Position numbers and translations under genes: made by a program
Shown here: positions 15,966 through 26,138 of the stretch, one piece after another
Position numbering within the stretch: position 1 is the first letter of the stretch
How the letters are laid out: every line of letters begins with the position of its first letter
Notes under the pieces: generated by a model
Told to the model about the DNA's origin: nothing
Databases searched by the model: none
What the model saw: only the letters and a program-made list of their open reading frames with translations
Origin: Planctomycetota bacterium
GTDB taxonomy: Bacteria > Planctomycetota > B15-G4
Direction of reading: 5' to 3'
Length of the DNA stretch: 64,000 nt
Assembly: GCA_020638905.1 (NCBI GenBank)
Contig: JACKHP010000023.1
Span: 1 to 64,000, forward strand

Positions 15966-17710
15966 ACATCGCAGCCATCTTCGGCCCGGTCCTGCTGGCC
16001 GGGCTCGCGCTCCTGTCGCCGTCCGCGCGCGCGGGCGAGGGGCTCGAGCAGGTCTTCCCGTCGGGCACGCTGCTCTTCGCGACGATCGACGACCGCGCCG
16101 CCATGAGCGACGCGCTGGCCGCCTCGTCCTGGGGACGGCTGTTCCACGATGCGGCCTTCGAGGGCCTGCGCGGCGCTCTCGACGCGAAGCTGAGCGCGGG
16201 CGGCGACGCCTTCCTCGCGACGACGGGCGTCGATCCGTCCCGGCTCCTCGGGGCCCTCGACGGGGGCCTGGCGTTCGGCGTGCTGGCCGCCGCCGATCCC
16301 GAGCGCCAGGAGTTCGACCCGGAGAACGACTTCGTCGTCTCGCTCGGCTTCGTGGCCGAGGTCTCGGGCGACGTCGACGACTTCGCCGCCACCGTCGACG
16401 GACTGGTCGACCGCATGCTCGAGGACGACGACGACCTGGTGCTCAAGAGCGAGCGCTACGGCGACGTCGACGCCGGCCTGGTGGTCGACGAGAAGGGTGT
16501 CTCGATGCGCTACGGCTTCGTCGACGGGCACCTGGTGGTGACCGTGAACGGTCCTTTGCTCGAGGACCGCGACGACTTCGGGGCGTTGGTCGACGGCGTG
16601 CTCGGCGTGGCCGACGAGGTGCTCGCCGACGACCCCGAGTTCGCCGGCTCGCTCGCAGCCGAGCCTCTGACGGGGGTGCGCGCGTCGTTCGACCTGATGG
16701 CGTTCCTGCGCTTCGCGTCGGCGTTCGAGCCCCAGGTGACCGACGCCCTCGAGGCCCTCACCCAGGCCGGCGGCGACGTCGGACGCCTCGCGGCCACCTT
16801 CGCCGTGGGTGCCCAGGGTCTCGACCTCTCGTTCGAGATCCGCCAGCAGGTCCCCGAGTCCCAGCTCGCGATGCTGCTCGACCAGCAGCCCGTGGCCGCG
16901 CGCTTCATGCCGCCCACGGTGCGCGGCGCCATGGCGCTGCAGATGGACTGGGCCGCGTACTACGACCAGCTCGTCTCGGGCCTGATGAAGCAGGACCCCG
17001 ACGCGGCGCGCGAGATGATCTCGAGCATGGGCGACTTCGAGGAGCAGTACGGCTTCCACCCGCGCGACGACCTGATCGAGAACCTCGACGGCCAGGTGGG
17101 GTTGTTCGTGGCCGAGGTCGACGAGAGCGAGCAGCTGCCGCTCCCGCTCGACGACGCGCCGCCACTCAACGTGGCGCTCGTCGCGGGCCTGCGCGACGGC
17201 GAGTCGCTGCGCACCCTGATCGACGACGTGGTGCGCAAGACCGGCTCGCACGCCGTGCGACGCAGCGAGGAGTTCGAGGGGCGCGTGATCGACCTCGTCC
17301 CGTTGCCGGGCGCGGGCAACCTGGCTTGGTCGGTGACCGACGACCTGCTGGTCGTCTCGGGCGCACCGTCGCTGGTGCGCGACGTGCTGCGGCGTCAAGG
17401 CGAGAGCAAGCTCGAGAGCCTGGCCACGTCCGAGGCGTACCGGGCGGCGTCCGCGCGCGTGCCCGAGCGGCGCTCGTTCGAGCTGTCGTTCGCGGCGGCC
17501 GACCTCGGACGACTCGTGCTGGCGGTGCTGCACTCGATCCAGGACGACCAGCAGCAGATGCACGAATGGCTGCCCGACGAGCCGGCGGGCGCGCTGGTGG
17601 GCATCGAGCTGCCCGACGGCGACCTCGTGGCCCGCTACGTGAAGGGCGCCGGACTCGTCACCGCGACGACCGAGCCCGAGCGCATGCTCTTCCGCGTGGC
17701 GTGGCCGTAG
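15962..17710 (+). CDS. Secreted DUF3352-like protein of unknown function
   Basis: A 582-residue protein with a signal peptide (about 1-24, ending PSARAG). The mature chain alternates α and β segments, with features such as FPSGTLLFATIDD near the start, a middle segment with PVAARFMPP, and a late SVTDDLLVVSG. These resemble the planctomycete proteins grouped as DUF3352-like, where one domain with internal near-duplication reports values such as the ability to act as a substrate-binding shell. No catalytic residues are evident and I do not recognise a function. The GTG start overlaps the stop of the FG-GAP gene. A strong bidirectional terminator follows. Confidence 0.7.
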   Translation: MNIAAIFGPVLLAGLALLSPSARAGEGLEQVFPSGTLLFATIDDRAAMSDALAASSWGRLFHDAAFEGLRGALDAKLSAGGDAFLATTGVDPSRLLGALDGGLAFGVLAAADPERQEFDPENDFVVSLGFVAEVSGDVDDFAATVDGLVDRMLEDDDDLVLKSERYGDVDAGLVVDEKGVSMRYGFVDGHLVVTVNGPLLEDRDDFGALVDGVLGVADEVLADDPEFAGSLAAEPLTGVRASFDLMAFLRFASAFEPQVTDALEALTQAGGDVGRLAATFAVGAQGLDLSFEIRQQVPESQLAMLLDQQPVAARFMPPTVRGAMALQMDWAAYYDQLVSGLMKQDPDAAREMISSMGDFEEQYGFHPRDDLIENLDGQVGLFVAEVDESEQLPLPLDDAPPLNVALVAGLRDGESLRTLIDDVVRKTGSHAVRRSEEFEGRVIDLVPLPGAGNLAWSVTDDLLVVSGAPSLVRDVLRRQGESKLESLATSEAYRAASARVPERRSFELSFAAADLGRLVLAVLHSIQDDQQQMHEWLPDEPAGALVGIELPDGDLVARYVKGAGLVTATTEPERMLFRVAWP

Positions 17711-17757
17711 GACGCCGCGCGTCGACGACCGACGGAGAGCGTCGACCGGGGAACGTA

Positions 17758-17795
17758 GAAGGCCGCGTCGCGACGGGTGTCGCGACGCGGCCTTC
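17758..17795. terminator. Strong bidirectional hairpin terminator
   Basis: GAAGGCCGCGTCGCGAC (17758-17774) is perfectly complementary to 17779-17795, giving a 17-bp stem with a GGGT loop. It lies between two convergent genes and is flanked by A/T-poor but short pyrimidine stretches on both sides. Confidence 0.75.
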
Positions 17796-17850
17796 CTGTC
17801 GCAGCGCGGGACGCCGGCGCAGCCGACGCCACCCGCCTGCGCGGAGGGGC

Positions 17851-18072
17851 TCAGCCGTCCTTCTTCATGTCGTCGAGCTTGTCCTTGGCCTCGTCGAGCT
17901 TCTCCTGGCCGGCGTCGGCCGCCTTCTCGGCGGTCTTCTCGCCGGCTTCCTTGGCCTCGCACGCGTCGCACTGGCCGTCGGGGGCGGCGGCGCAGTCGGG
18001 GCACTCGCCACCGCAGGCGCTGAGGGCGAGCATCGACACGAGGGCCACACCGGTCGCGATCTTCTTCAACAT
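17851..18072 (-). CDS. Small cysteine-containing lipoprotein
   Basis: A 73-residue lipoprotein. The signal peptide MLKKIATGVALVSMLALSAC ends in the lipobox LSAC. The mature part starts with GGECPDCAAAP and DGQCDAC, two CxxC-like pairs that could bind a metal or form disulfides. The rest is a charged amphipathic helix rich in Lys, Glu, Asp and Ala, able to form a coiled coil like Lpp or a LEA-like helix. AAGGAG lies about 9 nt before the ATG. It stands alone between the terminator and etfA. No family is recognised. Confidence 0.75.
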   Translation of the reverse strand: MLKKIATGVALVSMLALSACGGECPDCAAAPDGQCDACEAKEAGEKTAEKAADAGQEKLDEAKDKLDDMKKDG

Positions 18073-18309
18073 GGTCGTCTGACTCCTTCTTCGTCTTCTC
18101 GGGTGGGACGTCCACGAAGGACGTCCGCGGATGGGGTCGCGGCGGCCCGGCTCCTGCGGGGCGCATCGAACCCGGTGATCGTACCGGACGCGGTGTCCCG
18201 CCGTCACGCGGACCGCAGCCTGGAGGCCGGGCGATCCGTTGCTCGACGGGCGTCGCGCTGCACTGCGAGGGGCACGGTAGCCGGCTCCGGGCGCGCGCTC
18301 CCTACGCCA

Positions 18310-18328
18310 ACGGGCCCATCGGGCCCGT
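18310..18328 (-). terminator. Hairpin after etfA
   Basis: ACGGGCCC (18310-18317) and GGGCCCGT (18321-18328) form a perfect 8-bp stem with a 3-nt loop, 5 nt beyond the etfA stop. No T-run follows. Confidence 0.5.
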
Positions 18329-18333
18329 GACGC

Positions 18334-19308
18334 TCAGGCGTGGGCCTTGGCCGCCTTGACGGCCTCGGTCAGGCGCGGGACGACCTCGAACGCGTCGCCC
18401 ACGATGCCGTAGTCGGCGACCTTGAAGATCGGCGCCTCGGGGTCCTTGTTGATGGCGACGATGTAGCGACTCGTGCGCATGCCGGCCAGGTGCTGGATGG
18501 CACCCGAGATGCCGATCGCGACGTAGAGCTGGGGCGCGACGGTCTTGCCCGTCTGTCCCACCTGCTCGGTGTGCGGACGCCAACCGGCGTCGCACACGGC
18601 GCGCGAGGCGCCCGTGGCGGCGCCCAGCGCCGAGGCGAGCTCCTCGACCAGGTGCCAGTTCTCGGGGCCCTTCAGGCCGCGTCCACCGGACACGACCACG
18701 CCGGCCTCGGAGAGCTCGATCTTCTTCTCGGCCGCCTCGAGCACCTCTTTGAGCACGGCGCCCAGTCCGTGGGACGGTGCGACGACCGGGCACGCCTCGG
18801 TGGCGGTCTCGACGGGCGCCTCTTCGGCGGGCACCGCGTTCGGACGCAGGGTGGCGAGCATCGTCGCACCGGGGCTGCTCACGGTGGCGATCGCCTTGCC
18901 GGCGAACTCGGGACGCCGCGCCACGATCGCTCCGCCGTCGACCTCGAGCGCCGTGCAGTCGGACGCCAGCGGCAGCCCGAGCGCACCGGCGAGACGCGGG
19001 CCGATGTCGCGCCCGCGCGTCCCGTGCGAGAGGATCACCGCGGCGGGCGACGACTTGCCGACCAGATCGGCCAGCGAGACGGCCAGCGCGTTCGCGTCGT
19101 GCGGGTCGACGTCGAGCGTCAGCACCCGCGACACGCCGTACTTCGCCAGGGCGCCGGCGGCGTCGGACGCGCCCGGTCCGGCGACGACCGCGGACACCTT
19201 GCCGCCGAGCGCCGCGGCCAGCCGGCGTGCCGCCGTGGCGGCCTCGAGGGAGGGACGCTTGACCGAGCCGTTCTTGTGTTCGGCGTAGACGAGGATGTCG
19301 GCAGCCAC
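18334..19308 (-). CDS. etfA: Electron transfer flavoprotein alpha subunit
   Basis: A 324-residue ETF alpha subunit, normal length. The N-terminal domain starts ILVYAEHKNGSVKRPSLEA. The C-terminal FAD-binding domain shows GGRGLKGPENW, VGQTGKTVAPQLYVAIGISGAIQHLAGM and INKDPEAPIFKVADYGIVGD, all characteristic. ETF accepts electrons from acyl-CoA dehydrogenases and passes them to the quinone pool or another acceptor. It lies 37 bp behind etfB on the same strand. Two acyl-CoA dehydrogenase genes at 39 and 42 kb are likely donors. GGGGGACTCC ahead of the ATG carries a ribosome site. Confidence 0.96.
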   Translation of the reverse strand: MAADILVYAEHKNGSVKRPSLEAATAARRLAAALGGKVSAVVAGPGASDAAGALAKYGVSRVLTLDVDPHDANALAVSLADLVGKSSPAAVILSHGTRGRDIGPRLAGALGLPLASDCTALEVDGGAIVARRPEFAGKAIATVSSPGATMLATLRPNAVPAEEAPVETATEACPVVAPSHGLGAVLKEVLEAAEKKIELSEAGVVVSGGRGLKGPENWHLVEELASALGAATGASRAVCDAGWRPHTEQVGQTGKTVAPQLYVAIGISGAIQHLAGMRTSRYIVAINKDPEAPIFKVADYGIVGDAFEVVPRLTEAVKAAKAHA

Positions 19309-19345
19309 GGGGGACTCCTGCGGAGGTCGTGTCGTTTCGGGTTCG

Positions 19346-20104
19346 CTAGAGGACCTTGGCCTCTTGCTGCAGCAGGCGCACCAGCTCGGGCACCGCGTCG
19401 GCGCCTTCGCCCACGATCTTGCCGGCGTTGCGCCCCGGCGGCAGCTCGAGCGCGCGCGTCACGAGTCCGTCGTCTCCGGGCTGCACGTCGCGCTCGTCGA
19501 TGGGCTTCTTCTTGGCCGCCATGATGCCCTTGAGGTTGGCGTAGCGCGGCTCGTTGAGGCCCTTGGTGCAGGTCAGGACGGCGGGCAGCGCGACCTGGTA
19601 CGACTCGGTCGTGCCCTCTTCGCCGGCGCGCTCGACCTTGGCCTGGCCGTCGGCCAGCCCGAAGGCCTTGATCTCGGTCACGCACGGCAGGCCGAGACGG
19701 CTCGCGAGCAGCAGGCCGACCTGTCCCTGGTCGCGGTCGACGGCCTGCTTGCCGAGCAGCACGAGGTCGGGCGCGAGGGGCGAGACGGCGTCGGCCAGCA
19801 GCTTCGCGGTGGTCGTCGCGTCACGCGTGCCGGCCAAGGGGTCCTTGAGCAGGATGGCGTCGTCGGCGCCCATGGCCAGGCAGGTGCGCAGCTCCTTGGT
19901 GGTCTCGGGCGGGCCGAGGGAGAGCACGGTCACCTGGGTCGACGCGTCGGCGTCCTTGAGGCGCAGGGCACACTCGACGGCGAACTCGTCGTAGGGGCTG
20001 ATGATCCACTCGACCTGCGCGGTGTCGATCGACTTGCCGTCGGCGCCGATCTTGATGCGGGTGTCGGTGGCGGGGACGCGCTTCACGCAGACGACGATCT
20101 TCAT
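19346..20104 (-). CDS. etfB: Electron transfer flavoprotein beta subunit
   Basis: A 252-residue ETF beta subunit, normal length. It starts MKIVVCVKRVPATDTRIK, and shows DEFAVECALRLK, the adenine-nucleotide (AMP) site GPPETTKELRTCLAMGADDA, GKQAVDRDQGQVG and the recognition-loop region LPAVLTCTKGLNEPRYANL/MAAKKKP that contacts dehydrogenase partners. The ATG has GGAG 8 nt upstream. It is the first gene of the etfBA transcript. A promoter (TTGACC, 18 bp, GACAGT) lies about 55-80 nt upstream. Confidence 0.96.
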   Translation of the reverse strand: MKIVVCVKRVPATDTRIKIGADGKSIDTAQVEWIISPYDEFAVECALRLKDADASTQVTVLSLGPPETTKELRTCLAMGADDAILLKDPLAGTRDATTTAKLLADAVSPLAPDLVLLGKQAVDRDQGQVGLLLASRLGLPCVTEIKAFGLADGQAKVERAGEEGTTESYQVALPAVLTCTKGLNEPRYANLKGIMAAKKKPIDERDVQPGDDGLVTRALELPPGRNAGKIVGEGADAVPELVRLLQQEAKVL

Positions 20105-20156
20105 GGGCTGCTCCAGTCCCCGGAGCGTCCCGATTTCGGACGCCTCCGAGCCGAGC

Positions 20157-20186
20157 ACTGTCCCAAACCCGCGTCGGGTCGGTCAA
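20157..20186 (-). promoter_or_regulatory. Promoter of etfBA
   Basis: On the minus strand TTGACC (20181-20186), an 18-bp spacer, then GACAGT (20157-20162). The -35 matches the consensus in five of six bases. The transcript leader would be about 45 nt. Confidence 0.5.
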
Positions 20187-20224
20187 ACCCGGGATGCGTC
20201 CGCGGGGCGCGGGCGGCGCGCCGC

Positions 20225-21310
20225 TCAGACCGTCTCGCCCAGGGCGCGCTCCGCTGCGGGCGGCGTCGCGGGGGCGGGCTGCGCAGCCTGCGCGGGAGAC
20301 GGCTGGGGCAGGGCGATGGGCACGCCCTGGATGGCCTGTAGGAAGGTCTCGACCACGTCGGCCGGGATGCGCACGCCGGCCTCGGCGCGCAGGGTGCGGA
20401 CGGCGCGCTCGAGCGGCATCGGAGCGCGGTACGGACGGTGCGCGGTGATCGCCTCCCAGTAGTCGGCGACCTTCACGATCCAGGCCTCGATCGGCACGCG
20501 GTCGCCCGGGATGCCGTCGGGGTAGCCCATGCCGTCGAGGCTCTCGTGGTGCCAGCGGATGATGGGCCGCAGCGCCGAGAGGCTCTTGATCGGCGCGATG
20601 AGGTCGTCGCCCACCGCCGGGTGCAGCTTCATGATCGCGTACTCGTCGGCGGTCAGCGGGCCCGGCTTGTCGAGGATCGCGTCGGGCGTGCCGATCTTGC
20701 CGATGTCGTGCAGGCGTCCGCCCAGGGCGATCAGCTCGCAGTGCGGCTCCTCGAAGCCGAGTGCCTCGGCCAGCAGGCGTGACAGCTCGGACACGCGCGT
20801 GCTGTGACGCGCGGTGAAGCGGCTCTTGGCGTCGATCACCGTGGCCATCGAGACCAGGAACTGCTCGAGGTTCTCCTCGTCGGCCAGGCGGCGCGCCTCG
20901 AGCTGGTCGAGCAGCAGCGCCTTCTCCTGGAAGCGGTTGCGCTCGACGCAGCGCTGCACCGCCGCGCGCAGCACCTCGAAGCGGAACGGCTTGGTGAGGT
21001 AGTCGTACGCGCCGCGCTTGAGGGCCTCGACCACCGACTGCACGTCGGAGTTGGCCGTCATGATGATCACGTCGACGGGACGGGCGCGCTGGGACAGCTC
21101 GGCCAGCAGGTCGAGCCCGCTCTCGCCGTGTCCGAGGTTGATGTCGGCCAGGGTCAGCAGCACGTCGCGTTCGGCCACGAGCTTGCGGGCCTCGCCCAGG
21201 CTCTTGGCGCGCAGCACGGGATAGCCGTCGAGTTCGAGGCAGCGGCAGATGGTGTCGAGGACACCGGGATCATCGTCGACGACCAGGATCGACGACCGTT
21301 CCAGACTCAT
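20225..21310 (-). CDS. Response regulator with HD-GYP domain
   Basis: A 361-residue protein. A receiver domain (about 1-120) shows the acidic residues in LVVDDDPG, an Asp at TLADINLG (the phospho-acceptor), a Thr in IIMTAN and the Lys in LTKPF. An HD-GYP domain (about 165-330) shows GGRLHDIGKIGTPDAIL, RWHHESLDGMGYPDG and VADYWEAIT. HD-GYP enzymes hydrolyse cyclic di-GMP, so this is probably a phosphorylation-controlled c-di-GMP phosphodiesterase, and all metal ligands I can see are intact. The C-terminus is an Ala/Pro-rich tail. The start could instead be TTG 21325, which has a stronger ribosome site (GAGGGGG). No kinase is adjacent. Confidence 0.9.
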   Translation of the reverse strand: MSLERSSILVVDDDPGVLDTICRCLELDGYPVLRAKSLGEARKLVAERDVLLTLADINLGHGESGLDLLAELSQRARPVDVIIMTANSDVQSVVEALKRGAYDYLTKPFRFEVLRAAVQRCVERNRFQEKALLLDQLEARRLADEENLEQFLVSMATVIDAKSRFTARHSTRVSELSRLLAEALGFEEPHCELIALGGRLHDIGKIGTPDAILDKPGPLTADEYAIMKLHPAVGDDLIAPIKSLSALRPIIRWHHESLDGMGYPDGIPGDRVPIEAWIVKVADYWEAITAHRPYRAPMPLERAVRTLRAEAGVRIPADVVETFLQAIQGVPIALPQPSPAQAAQPAPATPPAAERALGETV

Positions 21311-21407
21311 CCAGTCACTGCTCAATGCAACCCCCTCTGCGGTGCCGTCGCGAACCGGCCCCGGGGATGCTCTCCGTCGTCCCGGCCACCGGACCGCCTC
21401 GGGCATG

Positions 21408-22172
21408 TTACCCCGTAGGCTCGCCGCCGCGGGGGGCGGCGCGCGACTCGGGCATCGAGAAGTTCTCTCCCAGGTAGACGGCGCGCACCTGCGGGTCGTC
21501 GGCCAGCGTGGCCGCGTCGCCGTGCCGGAAGATGGCGCCCTCGTAGATGATGTAGGCGCGGTCGGTGGTGCCCAGCGTCTCGCGCACCGCGTGGTCGGTG
21601 ATCAGCACCGCGATGCCGCGCTCGCGCAGCCGCCGCAGCTGCACCTGGATGTCCTCGACGGCGATCGGGTCGACGCCGCTGAACGGCTCGTCGAGCAGGA
21701 TCAGGCGCGGATCGAGGGCCAGCGTGCGCGACAGCTCGAGCCGCCGCCGCTCGCCTCCCGAGAGCGTCATGGCCTTGCTCTCGCGCACGTGTCCGAGGCC
21801 GAATTCGTCGAGCAGCTCGTCGACGCGCGGCTTGCGCGCCGCACGACCGACGCCGCGTGCCTCGAGCACCGCGTCGAGGTTCTGCGTGACCGTCATGTGC
21901 CGGAAGATCGAGGGCTCCTGGCTGAGGTAGCCCATGCCGAGCCGCGCGCGCTTGTACATGGCGAGGCGCGTCACGTCGTGCCCGTCGAGGCTGACGCTGC
22001 CCTCGTCGGGCGGGATCATGCCGACCGTCATGCGGAAGGTGGTCGTCTTGCCCGCGCCGTTGGGGCCGAGCAGTCCGACGATCTCGCCCTCGTCGACGTG
22101 GTACGAGACGCCCTTGACGACCGTGCGCTCGCCGTAGCGCTTCACCAGGCCGTCGACGGCGAGCAGGCTCAC
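21408..22172 (-). CDS. lptB: LPS-export ABC transporter ATPase LptB
   Basis: A 254-residue ATP-binding protein. Walker A is GPNGAGKTTT (about 34-43), the Q-loop is LSQEPSIFRHMTV, the signature is LSGGERRRLEL, Walker B is LILLDEPFSGVDPIA and the switch His is ITDHAVRE. The spacing GVDPIAVEDIQ and the sequence after it are typical of LptB, the ATPase that drives lipopolysaccharide from the inner membrane to the outer membrane with LptFG. A short Ala/Pro/Gly tail ends the chain. The GTG start overlaps the signal peptidase stop by 4 bp. The other Lpt genes are not in the window. This supports a Gram-negative outer membrane. Confidence 0.92.
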   Translation of the reverse strand: MSLLAVDGLVKRYGERTVVKGVSYHVDEGEIVGLLGPNGAGKTTTFRMTVGMIPPDEGSVSLDGHDVTRLAMYKRARLGMGYLSQEPSIFRHMTVTQNLDAVLEARGVGRAARKPRVDELLDEFGLGHVRESKAMTLSGGERRRLELSRTLALDPRLILLDEPFSGVDPIAVEDIQVQLRRLRERGIAVLITDHAVRETLGTTDRAYIIYEGAIFRHGDAATLADDPQVRAVYLGENFSMPESRAAPRGGEPTG

Positions 22173-23665
22173 CGGATGAACTTCCAGCGGAAGGGCTTGA
22201 ACACCGGCCAGAAGACCGCGGTGGCCTTGCCGAGCAGGTAGCGCTGGTCGATGAACGGCGCGAAGTCGCTCGTCTGCGAACGGATCAGCGCCGGGTCGAA
22301 CACGTACGTGTCGCCGTGCACGTCGGCGAAGGCCCAGCGCATGTCGGGCAGCACCTGCGGGTTGCTGTCGGCCGGGATCGACGGGTAGCCCGCGTTGCGC
22401 GGCGGGAAGTCGAAGCCGGTGAACGAGCGCCCGTCGTCGAGCACGATCGTCTTCGTCTCCCAGCTGCGTCCGTCGTGGCTGGCCTGGGTGTTGTCGCCCA
22501 GCCCGAAGTAGTGCCCTTCGGGGATGTCCCAGTGGGCGCCCTGGCTGTCGTACGTGCGCACGCTGGGCTTGTAGAAGATGTCGCGCCGCAGCATGACGTC
22601 GTCGACGCTGCCGCCGCCCGGCAGCTCGACGCTCACGAGCGCGCGCCGCGGACGGTCGGGACGCGGACCGAGGTCGTCCTGGTCGACGCGCAGCCACTCG
22701 TCGCCGTCGACGAGCAGCAGCAGCTCGCGGTCGACCCAGCGCGCGTCGACACGCACGGAGCGCCCGGCGGGGACGGCGCGCTCGCCCTCGACGGGGACGA
22801 CCTCAGCGGCCAGCGGCGTCGCAGACTGTCCGTCGCCCGGGACGAGCTCGAGCCGCGCCTGCTCGCCCGACCCCGCGCGCGGCACGACGAACACCGCGTC
22901 GCCCTCGTCGGCGGAGATCGTCATGCGCAGCGCGCTCGCGCCTGGGCCGAACTCGACGTCGAGCGCCAGGTCGAGGTCGGGCACGCACACCGCGCCGTCG
23001 CCCGGGATGACCGGCTGGATGTTCCACGACGGCTCGTAGCCGTGCAGGTAGTCGTCGCGCACCATCGCGCGCAGCTTGAGCGCGGCGACGTCGCCGTCCG
23101 TCGTGCCGCCCTCGGGGAAGCGCGCGCGCGATCCCTCGAAGGTCACGCCGCCGCTGCCGGTCATGTAGCGGGACAGGTCGACCTCGCCGCGCGCGCTCAC
23201 GAACACGTCCTTGAGCACCGACTCGTTCACGTGGTCGGGCTTGCGCGCGATCTCGCCGTCGACCCACACGTCGCCGCCGTGGATCTCGAGCGCCTCGCCC
23301 GGCAGGCCCACGATGCGCTTGACGTACAGCCGCCGCTCGTCGAGCGGGAAGCGGAAGATCATCACCTCCCAGCGGTGCGGGTCGCGCAGCATGGTCACGA
23401 GCTTGTCGGCCAGCACGCGGTCCTGGATGCCGGTGCGCTCGTCGCCCAGGATCGTCGGCTGCATCGATCCGGTGGGGATCTGGTACGCCTCGACCACGAA
23501 GAACTTGAGCACCAGGGCCATGGCGATCGAGATCGCGATCGCCTCGAGGTTGTCGGCCAGGTACAGGTCGAAGCTGCGCGAGGCGGGCTTGGTCGTGACG
23601 AACAGGAGCGCGAGCACCGCGAGCCCGACGTAGATCCACGAGGGCAGGCTGAGCAGGGCGTCCAT
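22169..23665 (-). CDS. lepB: Signal peptidase I with large insertion
   Basis: A 498-residue signal peptidase I, much longer than the usual 200-330. Membrane segments lie at about 9-25 and 41-59. The catalytic Ser67 is in PTGSMQPT, the general-base Lys116 in RRLYVKRIVGLPGE, and the GDN box at 390-392 is in HYFGLGDNTQASHDGR. Between box D (about 120) and the GDN box, about 270 residues are inserted. Their β-rich middle part (DLDLALDVEF, ARWVDRELLLLVDG) resembles a lectin/LamG-like sandwich. The enzyme cleaves signal peptides on the periplasmic face. It is the first gene of a lepB-lptB unit, and a TATCCT -10 lies about 60 nt upstream. Confidence 0.93.
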   Translation of the reverse strand: MDALLSLPSWIYVGLAVLALLFVTTKPASRSFDLYLADNLEAIAISIAMALVLKFFVVEAYQIPTGSMQPTILGDERTGIQDRVLADKLVTMLRDPHRWEVMIFRFPLDERRLYVKRIVGLPGEALEIHGGDVWVDGEIARKPDHVNESVLKDVFVSARGEVDLSRYMTGSGGVTFEGSRARFPEGGTTDGDVAALKLRAMVRDDYLHGYEPSWNIQPVIPGDGAVCVPDLDLALDVEFGPGASALRMTISADEGDAVFVVPRAGSGEQARLELVPGDGQSATPLAAEVVPVEGERAVPAGRSVRVDARWVDRELLLLVDGDEWLRVDQDDLGPRPDRPRRALVSVELPGGGSVDDVMLRRDIFYKPSVRTYDSQGAHWDIPEGHYFGLGDNTQASHDGRSWETKTIVLDDGRSFTGFDFPPRNAGYPSIPADSNPQVLPDMRWAFADVHGDTYVFDPALIRSQTSDFAPFIDQRYLLGKATAVFWPVFKPFRWKFIR

Positions 23666-23726
23666 GGGTCCTCGGGAGGGCGCGCGTGCGGGAGGGCGGC
23701 GGAGAGGCCGGTCGGAGGAACGGCCC

Positions 23727-23732
23727 AGGATA
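23727..23732 (-). promoter_or_regulatory. Candidate -10 element for lepB-lptB
   Basis: TATCCT followed by GGGCC on the minus strand, 61 nt ahead of the ATG. The same hexamer precedes the response regulator and icmF. Confidence 0.4.
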
Positions 23733-23822
23733 CGGGCGCGCGTGGGGGATTACGAGCCGGCGGGCCGCCGTCGGCGAGGGGGCCTCCCCCCGACGACTCG
23801 GGGCAGGATCGGCGGTGGCGGG

Positions 23823-23828
23823 TACGAT
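23823..23828 (+). promoter_or_regulatory. Candidate -10 element for the DUF1294 gene
   Basis: TACGAT followed by CGCGGG, 35 nt before ATG 23864, with GGAGGGAG between. It fits the recurring TAnnnT-CGC pattern. Confidence 0.45.
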
Positions 23829-23863
23829 CGCGGGCCACCACCCGGAGGGAGTGCCGACCGCCG

Positions 23864-24250
23864 ATGGACCGACCGCGTGATCCGTCCCTGCTCTACGCGC
23901 TCGTGTTCCTGGGGCTCGCGCTGCTCGGCACCCTGCTGCTCGGGGCGCACCTGCCGGGCGAACCACCCGTGGCGTGGACGGCGGCCTGGCTGCTCGCGAT
24001 CTCCGCGGCGACCGTCGGAGCCTACGGGTACGACAAGGCCATCGCCGGGCGGCAGGTCGCGCGCGTGCCCGAGCGCATCCTGCTGCTGCTCGCGCTGCTG
24101 GGCGGGAGTCCGGCGGCAATGCTCGCCATGCGCCTCTTCCGGCACAAGACGGTCAAGCCCGGCTTCCAGCGCGCGTTCGGCGTCGTGCTGGTGGTGCAGG
24201 TCGCGGTGATCTCCGCGCTCGTCGCGTGGTGGATGGGTGCGTTCGACTGA
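23864..24250 (+). CDS. DUF1294 small membrane protein
   Basis: A 128-residue membrane protein with three or four hydrophobic segments (about 9-27, 36-52, 70-86 and 101-122). The middle carries YGYDKAIAGRQVARVPERILLLLALLGGSPAAMLAM and FRHKTVKPGFQ, spaced as in the DUF1294 family, whose function is not known. It is the only plus-strand gene in this part and converges on lepA. GGAGGGAG is about 14 nt ahead of the ATG, a long spacing, but no better start is present. Confidence 0.85.
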   Translation: MDRPRDPSLLYALVFLGLALLGTLLLGAHLPGEPPVAWTAAWLLAISAATVGAYGYDKAIAGRQVARVPERILLLLALLGGSPAAMLAMRLFRHKTVKPGFQRAFGVVLVVQVAVISALVAWWMGAFD

Positions 24251-24335
24251 CGCGGTGGGCGACGTCGGCGTGGGGCGCGTCGTCGTCGGCGTCCGCCTGC
24301 GTGCGAGCCGGCGCCGCGCAGCCGCTGTCCCGCCC

Positions 24336-26134
<1,799 letters not shown>

Positions 26135-26138
<4 letters not shown>

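Noticed and set aside
15941..18166. Minus-strand frame opposite the DUF3352-like gene
   Set aside because: His/Arg/Leu-rich antisense shadow crossing the 17-bp terminator stem.
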